11,284 nucleotides of DNA from Burkholderiales bacterium (GTDB lineage: Bacteria; Pseudomonadota; Gammaproteobacteria; Burkholderiales; Casimicrobiaceae), in assembly GCA_031257235.1 (NCBI GenBank), contig JAIRPA010000044.1:1-11284 (forward strand), in the 5' to 3' direction. This document shows positions 1 through 5,461 of this stretch, in pieces (within the stretch, counting starts at the first letter, position 1; every line of letters begins with the position of its first letter). Under the pieces are notes generated by a model. It ran no database searches and was not told the origin of the DNA. It saw nothing but the letters and a program-made list of their open reading frames with translations. Both the position numbers and the translations under genes were made by a program.

Positions 1-29
1 AATCGCGGGGAGACCCCGACGATTTTTTG
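1..29 (-). repeat. Hairpin element A, copy iv (partial, cut by window edge)
   Basis: Read on the minus strand this is a run of six A (28-23), TCG, one bulged T (position 19), CGGGG, loop TCT, CCCCG, CGA, then TT where the window starts. It has the same layout as the copies at 163-198, 1681-1713 and 8957-8987: A-run, 3 bp, one unpaired base, 5 bp, a TCT/TCC loop and a T-run. It is inverted relative to those. The T-run after the GC stem would let it act as an intrinsic terminator in either direction. What it terminates on the left is outside the window. Confidence 0.6.
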
Positions 30-40
30 AGGAAAAGGCG

Positions 41-101
41 GCTTGGATTCTGCGTTTCAGAGGTCAGGTATCAGGAATCAGAAAAGTCGCAGAATCCAAG
101 C
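41..101. repeat. 14-bp inverted repeat enclosing a heptamer array
   Basis: The arms GCTTGGATTCTGCG (41-54) and CGCAGAATCCAAGC (88-101) are perfect inverted copies separated by 33 nt. The enclosed sequence is mostly four TCAGNNN heptamers. A shorter version, ATTCTGCG/CGCAGAAT, recurs at 1574-1581 and 1608-1615, where the enclosed sequence is a GCGAAGC-rich stretch instead. The arms are therefore conserved while the interior has been exchanged. Confidence 0.75.
57..84 (+). repeat. Heptamer array H1 (TCAGNNN x4)
   Basis: Four tandem 7-bp units: TCAGAGG, TCAGGTA, TCAGGAA, TCAGAAA. The same units recur at 1532-1566, 8816-8829, 9029-9056 (minus), 9146-9180 (minus) and 10859-10886. They resemble short tandemly repeated repetitive (STRR) sequences known from other bacteria. 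No function is apparent. Confidence 0.8.
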
Positions 102-147
102 CCCCTTTATAAAAGGGGGTGGCAGGCTTTAGCCTGACGGGGGTTTG
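86..147 (+). repeat. Direct repeat X, copy 1 (with two small hairpins)
   Basis: Nearly identical to 1606-1663. It starts GTCGCAGAAT, then has a CCCCCTTT/AAAGGGGG hairpin (101-119), then TGG and a second small hairpin, CAGGCT-TT-AGCCTG (123-136), then GGGGGTTTG. In the other copy the second hairpin is GGCTAC-GAA-GTAGCC: sequence differs but pairing is kept. The two copies flank argD in the same orientation. Confidence 0.75.
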
Positions 148-162
148 CGTCCGCCGTTTATA

Positions 163-198
163 CAAAAAAAGGATCAGGCTCTGCCTGTCCTTTTTTTG
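163..198 (-). terminator. Bidirectional intrinsic terminator of argD; hairpin element A, copy i
   Basis: A7 (164-170), GGA, bulged T174, CAGGC, loop TCT (180-182), GCCTG, TCC, T7 (191-197), with C163/G198 closing. On the minus strand, the direction of argD, the GC stem is followed by seven T, 29 bases beyond the argD stop, as expected of a rho-independent terminator. It is nearly symmetrical, so it should also work on the plus strand. It pairs with hairpin B at 210-239 to form a two-hairpin unit repeated downstream of spoT. Confidence 0.75.
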
Positions 199-209
199 GA
201 AACTCCAAC

Positions 210-239
210 CGGCAAAAAGTAGGGGTTTACTTTTTGCCG
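210..239. repeat. Hairpin element B, copy 1, overlapping the argD stop codon
   Basis: The arms CGGCAAAAAGTA (210-221) and TACTTTTTGCCG (228-239) pair perfectly over 12 bp with a 6-nt loop. The right arm is inside argD: on the minus strand it reads GGC AAA AAG TAA, giving the last three codons and the stop. Related copies are at 1726-1755 and 9000-9026, with loose right arms at 1765-1776 and 9215-9228. Confidence 0.8.
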
Positions 240-1453
240 AACCCTTTCAATAACGCCTTCTCCAACCGCGCAAGCCCTTCGGCAATGTCTTCGTCGGGGA
301 TGTTCAAAGGCGGTGCCAAGCGCAAGGTTTGCGGGCCTGCCGCCAAGACCAGCAAGCCTTCTTTGCCGGCGGCGGCAATGGCGTCCGGCACACGTTCCCG
401 CCACGCGCCGTCGAGTTCGCAGCCGATCAACAAGCCCGCACTGCGAATCTCGGAAAAGCAGGAAAGACGTTCGTTGATTCGGTTAAGCCCCGCGATCAGC
501 TTTTCGCCGCGCGCTTTAACGCCTTTTAGAAAGTCCGGCGTGTTGACGATTTCCATCACTTGGGAGGCCACCGCGCAGACAAGCGGATTCCCGCCGTAAG
601 TCGAGCCATGCACGCCCGCGCCAAACGCGCTTGCAAACTCGTGGGTCGTCAGCATGGCGCCAATGGGGATGCCGCCGCCCAAGCCTTTCGCGGTCGTCAT
701 GATATCGGGCGTGACGCCGGCGCTTTGATAAGCGTACAACGCGCCGGTGCGACCGACGCCCGTTTGCACTTCATCAAAAATCAGCGCGGCTTTGTGCCAC
801 GAGGTTAAATGCCTGGCCAAATGAAGAAATTCTTCGGTGGCGGGGAAAATACCGGATTCACCCTGAACGGGTTCGAGAATCATCGCGCAGATTTTATCGC
901 CGAAGCGTTCAAAGCATTCCTGCAAGGCAATGGTGTCGTTAAACGGCACGTGCGTGATGTTGGCGGGTTTGGGTCCGAACCCTGACGAATACTTGGGCTG
1001 CCCTCCGGCGGACACCGTAAATAAAGTGCGTCCGTGGAAAGCGTTGACGGCGGAAATGATTTCGACTTTTTCATGTCCGCCGTGATTGTGGGCGTAACGC
1101 CGCGCCAGTTTTAACGCGGCCTCGTTGGCTTCGGCGCCCGAATTGCAGAAAAACACGCGATCGGCAAAGGTGGATTCGGTCAATTGTTTTGCAAGGATCA
1201 AGGCGGGCTCGTTGGTCAACCAATTGGAGACGTGCCAAAGACTTTTTGCCTGTCGGGTCAAGGCTTCAACCAAGGCGGGGTGACAATGCCCCAGCGCGGA
1301 GACGGCAACGCCTGCCGCAAAATCAATGTACATTTTGTTGTGCTGATCCCAAACGCGAGATCCCTCTCCCCGCACGGGGATAAAAGGTGCCGGTGCATAG
1401 CAAGGCACCATCAGTTGATCGAACATGTCGCGCGTTATTTTTTCACCTGCCAT
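227..1453 (-). CDS. argD: Acetylornithine aminotransferase (class III, PLP-dependent)
   Basis: Transfers the amino group of glutamate to N-acetylglutamate semialdehyde in cytosolic arginine synthesis. E. coli ArgD also serves lysine synthesis as succinyldiaminopimelate aminotransferase. The 408-residue length fits the family (E. coli 406). Visible motifs, counted from the ATG: NSGAEANE at 104-111 (phosphate binding), IFDEVQTGVGRTG around 225-237 with the PLP-ring aspartate D227, the PLP lysine K256 in TTAKGLGGG, GSTYGGNP at 283-290, and R378 in LRLAPPL. I chose the ATG at 1453 over an in-frame TTG at 1468 because GGGAG lies about 8 bases before the ATG and overlaps that TTG. The gene stands alone, between a terminator-like hairpin and a possible promoter. 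Its last five residues, GFGKK, and its stop lie in repeat B and match the end of dnaQ. Family certain; the N-acetylornithine versus other omega-amino specificity is inferred. Confidence 0.93.
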   Translation of the reverse strand: MAGEKITRDMFDQLMVPCYAPAPFIPVRGEGSRVWDQHNKMYIDFAAGVAVSALGHCHPALVEALTRQAKSLWHVSNWLTNEPALILAKQLTESTFADRVFFCNSGAEANEAALKLARRYAHNHGGHEKVEIISAVNAFHGRTLFTVSAGGQPKYSSGFGPKPANITHVPFNDTIALQECFERFGDKICAMILEPVQGESGIFPATEEFLHLARHLTSWHKAALIFDEVQTGVGRTGALYAYQSAGVTPDIMTTAKGLGGGIPIGAMLTTHEFASAFGAGVHGSTYGGNPLVCAVASQVMEIVNTPDFLKGVKARGEKLIAGLNRINERLSCFSEIRSAGLLIGCELDGAWRERVPDAIAAAGKEGLLVLAAGPQTLRLAPPLNIPDEDIAEGLARLEKALLKGFGKK

Positions 1454-1479
1454 CGTTGTGTCTCCCAAGACTTGAAGGA

Positions 1480-1492
1480 TGAGTATGACTCA
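1480..1492. promoter_or_regulatory. Small palindrome in the argD leader
   Basis: TGAGT-ATG-ACTCA is a perfect 5+5 inverted repeat, about 27 bases before the argD ATG and close to the expected transcription start. It recalls an ArgR operator (TGAAT-4-ATTCA) but has a 3-base rather than 4-base centre and GT/AC instead of AT/AT. Regulation by ArgR is only a possibility. Confidence 0.25.
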
Positions 1493-1501
1493 CAAAAAGA
1501 G

Positions 1502-1531
1502 ATTTTAGAACTTATGGGCGGATTTAGGGAA
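1502..1531 (-). promoter_or_regulatory. Possible argD promoter
   Basis: On the minus strand, TTCCCT (1531-1526) and TAAAAT (1507-1502) are separated by 18 bases. The -10 matches five of six consensus positions; the -35 is poor. Transcription would start near 1495, giving a leader of about 40 bases. The -35 adjoins heptamer array H2. Read by eye only. Confidence 0.35.
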
Positions 1532-1566
1532 TCAGGAATCAGAGGCCAGGGATCAGGGATCAGAAG
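1532..1566 (+). repeat. Heptamer array H2 (TCAGNNN x5)
   Basis: Units TCAGGAA, TCAGAGG, CCAGGGA, TCAGGGA, TCAGAAG in tandem with no spacers. It lies just upstream of the putative argD promoter and just before inverted repeat X copy 2. Confidence 0.8.
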
Positions 1567-1573
1567 CACCGTC

Positions 1574-1663
1574 ATTCTGCGCGTAGCGAAGCGAAAGCAA
1601 GCGAAGTCGCAGAATTCAGCCCCCTTTATAAAAGGGGGTGGCTACGAAGTAGCCGGGGGTTTG
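1574..1663 (+). repeat. Inverted repeat and direct repeat X, copy 2
   Basis: The inverted arms ATTCTGCG (1574-1581) and CGCAGAAT (1608-1615) enclose a GCGAAGC-rich stretch. The right arm leads into a segment (1606-1663) nearly identical to 86-147: the CCCCCTTT/AAAGGGGG hairpin, then GGCTAC-GAA-GTAGCC, then GGGGGTTTG. Remnants of the GCGAAGC-rich part are also visible at about 9060-9090. Confidence 0.75.
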
Positions 1664-1680
1664 TATTTCGCTTTTTCCTC

Positions 1681-1713
1681 AAAAAAATCGGCGGGGTCCC
1701 CCCGCGATTTTTT
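1681..1713 (-). terminator. Bidirectional intrinsic terminator after dnaQ; hairpin element A, copy ii
   Basis: A7 (1681-1687), TCG, bulged G1691, CGGGG, loop TCC, CCCCG, CGA, T6 (1708-1713). On the minus strand the GC-rich stem is followed by seven T about 51 bases past the dnaQ stop, so it should end the kinase-phosphatase-dnaQ transcript before argD. Same architecture as the copies at 1-29, 163-198 and 8957-8987. Confidence 0.7.
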
Positions 1714-1725
1714 GCAAATCATTAC

Positions 1726-1776
1726 CGGCAAAAAGTAGGTTTTTACTTTTTGCCGCCCCTGTTTTACTTTTTGCCG
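1726..1776. repeat. Hairpin element B, copy 2, with a duplicated right arm
   Basis: The left arm CGGCAAAAAGTA (1726-1737) pairs perfectly with TACTTTTTGCCG at 1744-1755 (6-nt loop). An identical second right arm follows at 1765-1776. The second arm is inside dnaQ and supplies its last codons and stop. The left arm could pair with either, so two alternative hairpins are possible. Confidence 0.75.
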
Positions 1777-2459
1777 AACCCCGCCCATAAACAAGCGCCG
1801 CCCTTGGTTTTCATTTGTTCCAGATAGGCTTCATGTGCGGCGCGTTCTTCTTCGTTTGCCGCCAAAACCGTCAAGGGGGTGGAGGAATCGCCAAAGGCGG
1901 GCAGGGAGATCGTCGGGGCGGCGGCGGCCATCTTCAAAGACCCTTGCCCTCGCGTCAACGCCAAATACACTTCTGCTAAAAGCTGCGCGTCCAAGCACGC
2001 GCCATGCAACACGCGGTGCGCATTGGAAATATTCAAGCGTTCACACAAAGCATCTAAGGAATTACTTTTGCCCGGATATAAAGAGCGCGCCAACGCCAGC
2101 GTATCCACCACGTTGGTGTAGAGTTTTTCGCACGCGGGTTTATTCGCGCGGGCAAGCTCGGCATTCAAAAAACCAAGATCAAACGGCGCGTTGTGGATGA
2201 TCCATTCGGCGTCACGGGCAAACGCGATGAACGCTTCGGCAACCTCGGCAAATTTGGGCTCGCCTTTTATGTCTTCCCAACGCATTCCGTGAATCTTGGC
2301 GGCGGCTTCATCGACTTCACGTTCGGGATTCAACCGCCAATGGCACACCTTGCCGGTGACGCGACGCGACACCATTTCCACGGCGGCAAGCTCTAAAACA
2401 CGATGTCCTTCGGCGGGTTCTAAGCCGGTGGTTTCCGTATCGATGAAAATTTGACGCAT
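1764..2459 (-). CDS. dnaQ: DNA polymerase III epsilon subunit, 3'-5' proofreading exonuclease
   Basis: Removes misincorporated nucleotides as part of the replicative polymerase core, bound to alpha and the beta clamp. At 231 residues it is close to E. coli epsilon (243). All DEDDh residues are present: D7 and E9 in DTETTG, D94 in HNAPFD, H152 and D157 in LHGACLD. QGSLKM at 172-177 is where family members carry the clamp-binding motif (QTSMAF in E. coli). The C-terminal part AAHEAYLEQM...ACLW (208-225) looks like the usual alpha-binding tail. The final AGFGKK is extra; GFGKK and the stop come from repeat B and match the end of argD. The ATG is six bases after the PP2C stop, with GGAAG inside the phosphatase's last codons, so translation is probably coupled. 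The partners, a kinase and a phosphatase, are an unusual setting for dnaQ. Confidence 0.93.
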   Translation of the reverse strand: MRQIFIDTETTGLEPAEGHRVLELAAVEMVSRRVTGKVCHWRLNPEREVDEAAAKIHGMRWEDIKGEPKFAEVAEAFIAFARDAEWIIHNAPFDLGFLNAELARANKPACEKLYTNVVDTLALARSLYPGKSNSLDALCERLNISNAHRVLHGACLDAQLLAEVYLALTRGQGSLKMAAAAPTISLPAFGDSSTPLTVLAANEEERAAHEAYLEQMKTKGGACLWAGFGKK

Positions 2460-2465
2460 GTCCGG

Positions 2466-3410
2466 TTATTCTTCCGGTTTGTCTTCAGGTCTTTCCCGAT
2501 GAAAATTCTTGATGGCCTGTTGGATTTCGGCAATCGCAAATTCGATCTCGCCTTCGGTTAATTCCGGCGTGGGCGGCGGCCCGTCGGCGGCACTGATCGT
2601 GGTGGCGATTTCCGTTTGGAACTCGCCGGCGGAAAGCGACGCGGTTTCGGTGATGGTAGAGGGTCCCGGGGTTTCGGTGTCCCAGCGCATCACGATCATC
2701 GAAAGATTGTCGGATTCGTCGCCGGCGCGGTCTTGCGCGATACGCAACAATCCGGGCGCGGCTTCCAATAAGGGCGTGATCGTGAACGATTCGATGATTT
2801 CTTTGGGCGGAACCATGGCCCAAAAACCGTCCGAGCACAGCAAAATAATATCGTTGGCGCGCATCGGCGTGCGGCGCGATAAATCCACCACCGGCTCCAC
2901 CAAGCCGCCCAAACAGCTGTAAATGCGGTTTCTTTCGGGATGATGAACGGCGTTTTCTTCGGAAAGCACGCCGCGATCAATCAAATACTGGATTTTGGAA
3001 TGATCCTTGGTTTTGGCGAAAAGCTCGCCGTCGCGGAAGAAGTAAAGACGGGAATCTCCAACGTGCGCCCAATACGCATAGCCGGCCTGCACCACGACCG
3101 CCACACAGGTGGTGCGCGGAGACTCCACCATCGAAAATTGGCGGGTGTATGTCCCCAGGGCGACGTGGACGCGACGCATGGTATCGTGCAAAAACTCAAA
3201 CGGTGACGCGATTAAGGGTTTGGCTTCCTGTTGAAACCGTTCGGCAAACAAGCGCACCGCAATCTGCGCGGCGATTTCGCCGCCCATGTGACCCCCCATG
3301 CCGTCGGCCAGCACCATCAAAAGGCTGTCACGGCTGTAGACATACGCCACGCGGTCTTGATTGACGCGCCGCGCGCCTTTTCGGGAGTCTTGAAATACAG
3401 TAAAACGCAT
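2466..3410 (-). CDS. PP2C-family protein Ser/Thr phosphatase
   Basis: A metal-dependent phosphoprotein phosphatase, expected to reverse phosphorylation by the kinase encoded just upstream. PP2C motifs appear in order: RRVNQDR with D19, ADGMGGHMGGE with metal ligand D36, RTTC at 99-102, HVGDSRLYFFRDGEL at 116-130, KTKDHS at 133-138, a second ligand D194 in LLCSDGFW, and D231/D234 in GDESDNLSMIV. The catalytic domain ends near residue 243. A 70-residue acidic, Thr/Pro-rich tail follows, ending in a possible amphipathic helix around 283-306; I do not recognise it. No signal peptide or membrane segment is evident, so it is cytosolic. The start lies 20 bases after the kinase stop without a clear Shine-Dalgarno, so its level may depend on coupling to kinase translation. 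The family call is secure; the substrate is unknown. Confidence 0.9.
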   Translation of the reverse strand: MRFTVFQDSRKGARRVNQDRVAYVYSRDSLLMVLADGMGGHMGGEIAAQIAVRLFAERFQQEAKPLIASPFEFLHDTMRRVHVALGTYTRQFSMVESPRTTCVAVVVQAGYAYWAHVGDSRLYFFRDGELFAKTKDHSKIQYLIDRGVLSEENAVHHPERNRIYSCLGGLVEPVVDLSRRTPMRANDIILLCSDGFWAMVPPKEIIESFTITPLLEAAPGLLRIAQDRAGDESDNLSMIVMRWDTETPGPSTITETASLSAGEFQTEIATTISAADGPPPTPELTEGEIEFAIAEIQQAIKNFHRERPEDKPEE

Positions 3411-3430
3411 GGAGTTGCCGAATATAAGAG

Positions 3431-4363
3431 TTATCGAGAAATGGACGTTCGGATGGTGTCCAATAGGCTTGCGCGAGGCTTTTCTTCCGGTGTCGTGACA
3501 AGAATTTTTTGTAACGACAACAAACTTTGCGGGCGACGCAAAGGATCAAGCTCCAAACAAGAATCAATCATCTGCAACATCGAATTTGAATACCGCCCCG
3601 ACCAAAGTTTGGTGGCCGTGATCAGGTGATCTTCTTTTAGGCGCGCGTCGGCAGATTGCGGCGCAAACCCCGCCAGACACGCAAACATGGACGCGCCGAT
3701 GCCGTACACGTCCGTCCAAGGTCCTAACAACGAAATATCTTTTTGGTACTGCTCCGGCGCCGCAAACCCCGGCGTGTACATCGGCGAAAAACGCGAGCTG
3801 GTCGAAGAAAGCGTTTGTTGCGCCGCGCCGAAATCCAACAACACCGGCACGCCGTTGGTGCGCAGGTAAATGTTGGCCGGTTTTAAATCCAAATGCAGGA
3901 GGCGGTGCGTGTGAACTTCGCGCAAACCGTTTAAAAGACGGACAAAAACGCCGCGAATGAAGCGCTCGGAGAGCTGATCTTGCTTTAATTGGATGTGCTG
4001 TTGCAGGGTGCGCCCGTTTTCGTAACGCATCACCATATAGACGGTTTCGTTGGCGCGAAAGAAATTCAACACGCGCACGACGTTGGGGTGGTCGATTCGC
4101 GCCAGCGCGCGCCCTTCTTCAAAAAAACACTTCATGCCATAGCGAAACGTCGTCAGATTTTCGACGTTGCTCGCGCGGATAATGTCACCCTCCGTCCGCA
4201 AACCCAGCGTGGCGGGCATGTATTCCTTAATGGCGACAGCCTCGCCATACTGATCGGTTGCGCGATAAACAATAGAAAAGCCGCCCCGACTGATTTGTTG
4301 TTCGATCCGGTAATTCAACAACTGATAACCCGGCGGGAGCGCTTGGTTCTTCGAAGAAGGCAT
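3431..4363 (-). CDS. Soluble Hanks-type Ser/Thr protein kinase (non-RD)
   Basis: A 310-residue single-domain kinase with no transmembrane segment or sensor domain. It shows the glycine-rich loop ISRGGFSIVY (24-33), ATP lysine K46 in VAIKEYMP (a run typical of proteobacterial members), probable helix-C glutamate E82 or E83, catalytic loop HLDLKPAN (157-164) with D159 and N164, DFG at 177-179 and APE at 202-204. The usual arginine before the catalytic aspartate is leucine (HLD), so it belongs to the non-RD group, which normally does not need activation-loop phosphorylation. It is first in a minus-strand operon with a PP2C phosphatase and dnaQ, divergent from yicC. The 106-base upstream gap has no obvious ribosome-binding site on this strand. 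The kinase/phosphatase pairing supports reversible signalling; targets and input are unknown. Confidence 0.9.
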   Translation of the reverse strand: MPSSKNQALPPGYQLLNYRIEQQISRGGFSIVYRATDQYGEAVAIKEYMPATLGLRTEGDIIRASNVENLTTFRYGMKCFFEEGRALARIDHPNVVRVLNFFRANETVYMVMRYENGRTLQQHIQLKQDQLSERFIRGVFVRLLNGLREVHTHRLLHLDLKPANIYLRTNGVPVLLDFGAAQQTLSSTSSRFSPMYTPGFAAPEQYQKDISLLGPWTDVYGIGASMFACLAGFAPQSADARLKEDHLITATKLWSGRYSNSMLQMIDSCLELDPLRRPQSLLSLQKILVTTPEEKPRASLLDTIRTSISR

Positions 4364-4398
4364 AGTGCGGTAACAGGTAAATGGAAATTATTGCTGTA

Positions 4399-4421
4399 GG
4401 CAAGATTTTCCTTGTCTTGCC
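4399..4421. promoter_or_regulatory. Inverted repeat in the kinase/yicC divergent gap, possible operator
   Basis: GGCAAGA (4399-4405) and TCTTGCC (4415-4421) are perfect inverted 7-mers with a 9-base spacer. The right arm overlaps the possible -35 of yicC, a position where a bound regulator could affect both directions. No regulator is identified. Confidence 0.35.
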
Positions 4422-4441
4422 CGACAAAGTAAAGAGATAAT
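4412..4441 (+). promoter_or_regulatory. Possible yicC-gmk-rpoZ-spoT promoter
   Basis: TTGTCT (4412-4417) and GATAAT (4436-4441) are separated by 18 bases, about 28 bases before the preferred yicC ATG. This is the best sigma-70-like pair in the gap by eye. It would leave only a short leader. Confidence 0.4.
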
Positions 4442-4469
4442 AAAAAAACAGTTCAAATTTGTGACCATT

Positions 4470-5390
4470 ATGAATCTATTTAGCATGACGGGATTTGCAA
4501 CCGCCTCCGTGAATTCCGGTAAATATACGTTATCTGTGCTCATTCGTGCCGTCAATCATCGTTTTTTTGATGTTGCAATAAGAATGCCAGATACATTACG
4601 CCCGCTGGAACCCGTTCTGCGTGAAAAAATGGCGTTTGGCGTTAAGCGCGGAAAAATCGACTGCCAAATTCAGTGCGCCGAGCGTGCGGACACGAGCGCC
4701 GCGCTTGGGGTTCACGAGCCAACGGTCAAAGCGCTTTTGAGTGCGGAAAAGCAAATCATCGCAATGTCGCCCGACGCGCACCCGCTGACGGTAAGCGAAA
4801 TTTTACGGCATCCGGGCGTTTTGATGAGCGTTTCCGAAGAGGTTGAAGCCGAAGAGCTCAAAACCGCGCTCCAAACGGCGTTTGATCGCGCGTGGAATGA
4901 GTTCATGTCCAGCCGAAAACGCGAAGGCGAAAAACTTCATGCCATTTTGGCAAGGCATGCCGATCAAATGGAATCCCTGGCGCTTCAATGCAAACCCAGA
5001 ATGCCGATTGTTTATCAGGCGTACAAAGAGCGTCTCATCAAATGGGTGAAAGATTCCGGCGCGGAATTGGACGAATCCCGCCTCATGCAGGAGGTCGCGC
5101 TTTACGCGGCAAGAATCGACGTTCAGGAAGAAATTGATCGTCTTTTGGCGCACATCAACGAAATACGTCGTATTTTAAAATCGGCACTTGACGCGACCGT
5201 GCCGAATTCGGCGGACAATAAGTCGCAAAACGAGTCTTACGGAAAACGATTGGATTTTTTGGCGCAGGAATTACACCGCGAGGCAAACACCTTGGGGTCA
5301 AAATCGGTGGATTTGACGCTGTCGCAAATTTCGCTTGAATTAAAAGTGCTTATTGAGCAATTGCGCGAACAAGTGCAAAATATCGAGTAA
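4470..5390 (+). CDS. yicC: YicC family endoribonuclease / RNA-decay protein
   Basis: A member of the YicC/YloC family (DUF1732), reported to be an endoribonuclease and to act with PNPase in small-RNA turnover in E. coli. The conserved N-terminus SMTGFA (5-10) and a strongly conserved C-terminus are present: EEIDRL (220-225), GKRLDFLAQELHREANTLGSKS (258-279) and LIEQLREQVQNIE (294-306). The length is 306, against 287 in E. coli. Part of the difference is a polar stretch of about 15-20 residues at roughly 238-257 (with NSADNKSQNES) just before GKRLDF. I prefer the ATG at 4470 because it puts SMTGF near the N-terminus as in homologues; an in-frame GTG at 4461 is the alternative. Neither has a good Shine-Dalgarno. 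It heads the four-gene plus-strand cluster and is separated from gmk by 71 bases. Confidence 0.9.
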   Translation: MNLFSMTGFATASVNSGKYTLSVLIRAVNHRFFDVAIRMPDTLRPLEPVLREKMAFGVKRGKIDCQIQCAERADTSAALGVHEPTVKALLSAEKQIIAMSPDAHPLTVSEILRHPGVLMSVSEEVEAEELKTALQTAFDRAWNEFMSSRKREGEKLHAILARHADQMESLALQCKPRMPIVYQAYKERLIKWVKDSGAELDESRLMQEVALYAARIDVQEEIDRLLAHINEIRRILKSALDATVPNSADNKSQNESYGKRLDFLAQELHREANTLGSKSVDLTLSQISLELKVLIEQLREQVQNIE

Positions 5391-5406
5391 CGCGCGTCAA
5401 ACCTTC

Positions 5407-5425
5407 GCAAAACGCATCGTTTTGC
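5407..5425 (+). other. Hairpin between yicC and gmk
   Basis: GCAAAACG-CAT-CGTTTTGC is a perfect 8-bp stem with a 3-base loop, 16 bases after the yicC stop. No T-run follows, so it is not a classical terminator. It could protect or process the polycistronic RNA, or be chance. Confidence 0.4.
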
Positions 5426-5461
5426 ACCGGCCACCATCCAAAACAAACAACGTATGAGCTT

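Larger units (their letters stand above)
1454..1763. other. Intergenic composite repeat region between dnaQ and argD
   Basis: This 310-base gap holds, from the argD side, the ribosome-binding site and putative promoter of argD, a small palindrome, heptamer array H2, inverted repeat and direct repeat X copy 2, hairpin A copy ii and hairpin B copy 2. The order H-X-A-B-gene end matches the segment on the other side of argD (41-244). No convincing gene was seen; an open frame across it on the plus strand is antisense to argD at one end and repeats at the other. Confidence 0.7.

Noticed and set aside
57..84. Heptamer arrays as CRISPR
   Set aside because: Units are 7 bases with no spacers between them, and no cas gene is present.
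1454..1468. Upstream TTG start of argD
   Set aside because: The TTG overlaps the GGGAG that serves as ribosome-binding site for the ATG at 1453.
1480..1492. A true ARG box before argD
   Set aside because: The half-site spacing is one base too short and the inner bases do not match; kept only as a low-confidence palindrome.
1184..1738. Long plus-strand open frame across the argD start and the following gap
   Set aside because: Its first half is antisense to well-supported argD and its second half is repeats and hairpins; no ribosome-binding site and no recognisable domain.
41..1781. An insertion sequence or transposon carrying argD
   Set aside because: No transposase, and the flanking repeats are direct composite elements also found elsewhere in the window, not terminal inverted repeats with target duplications.
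3411..3430. A hairpin B remnant before the PP2C start (TTGCCGAA)
   Set aside because: Only eight bases match and the T-run and second arm are missing; likely chance.
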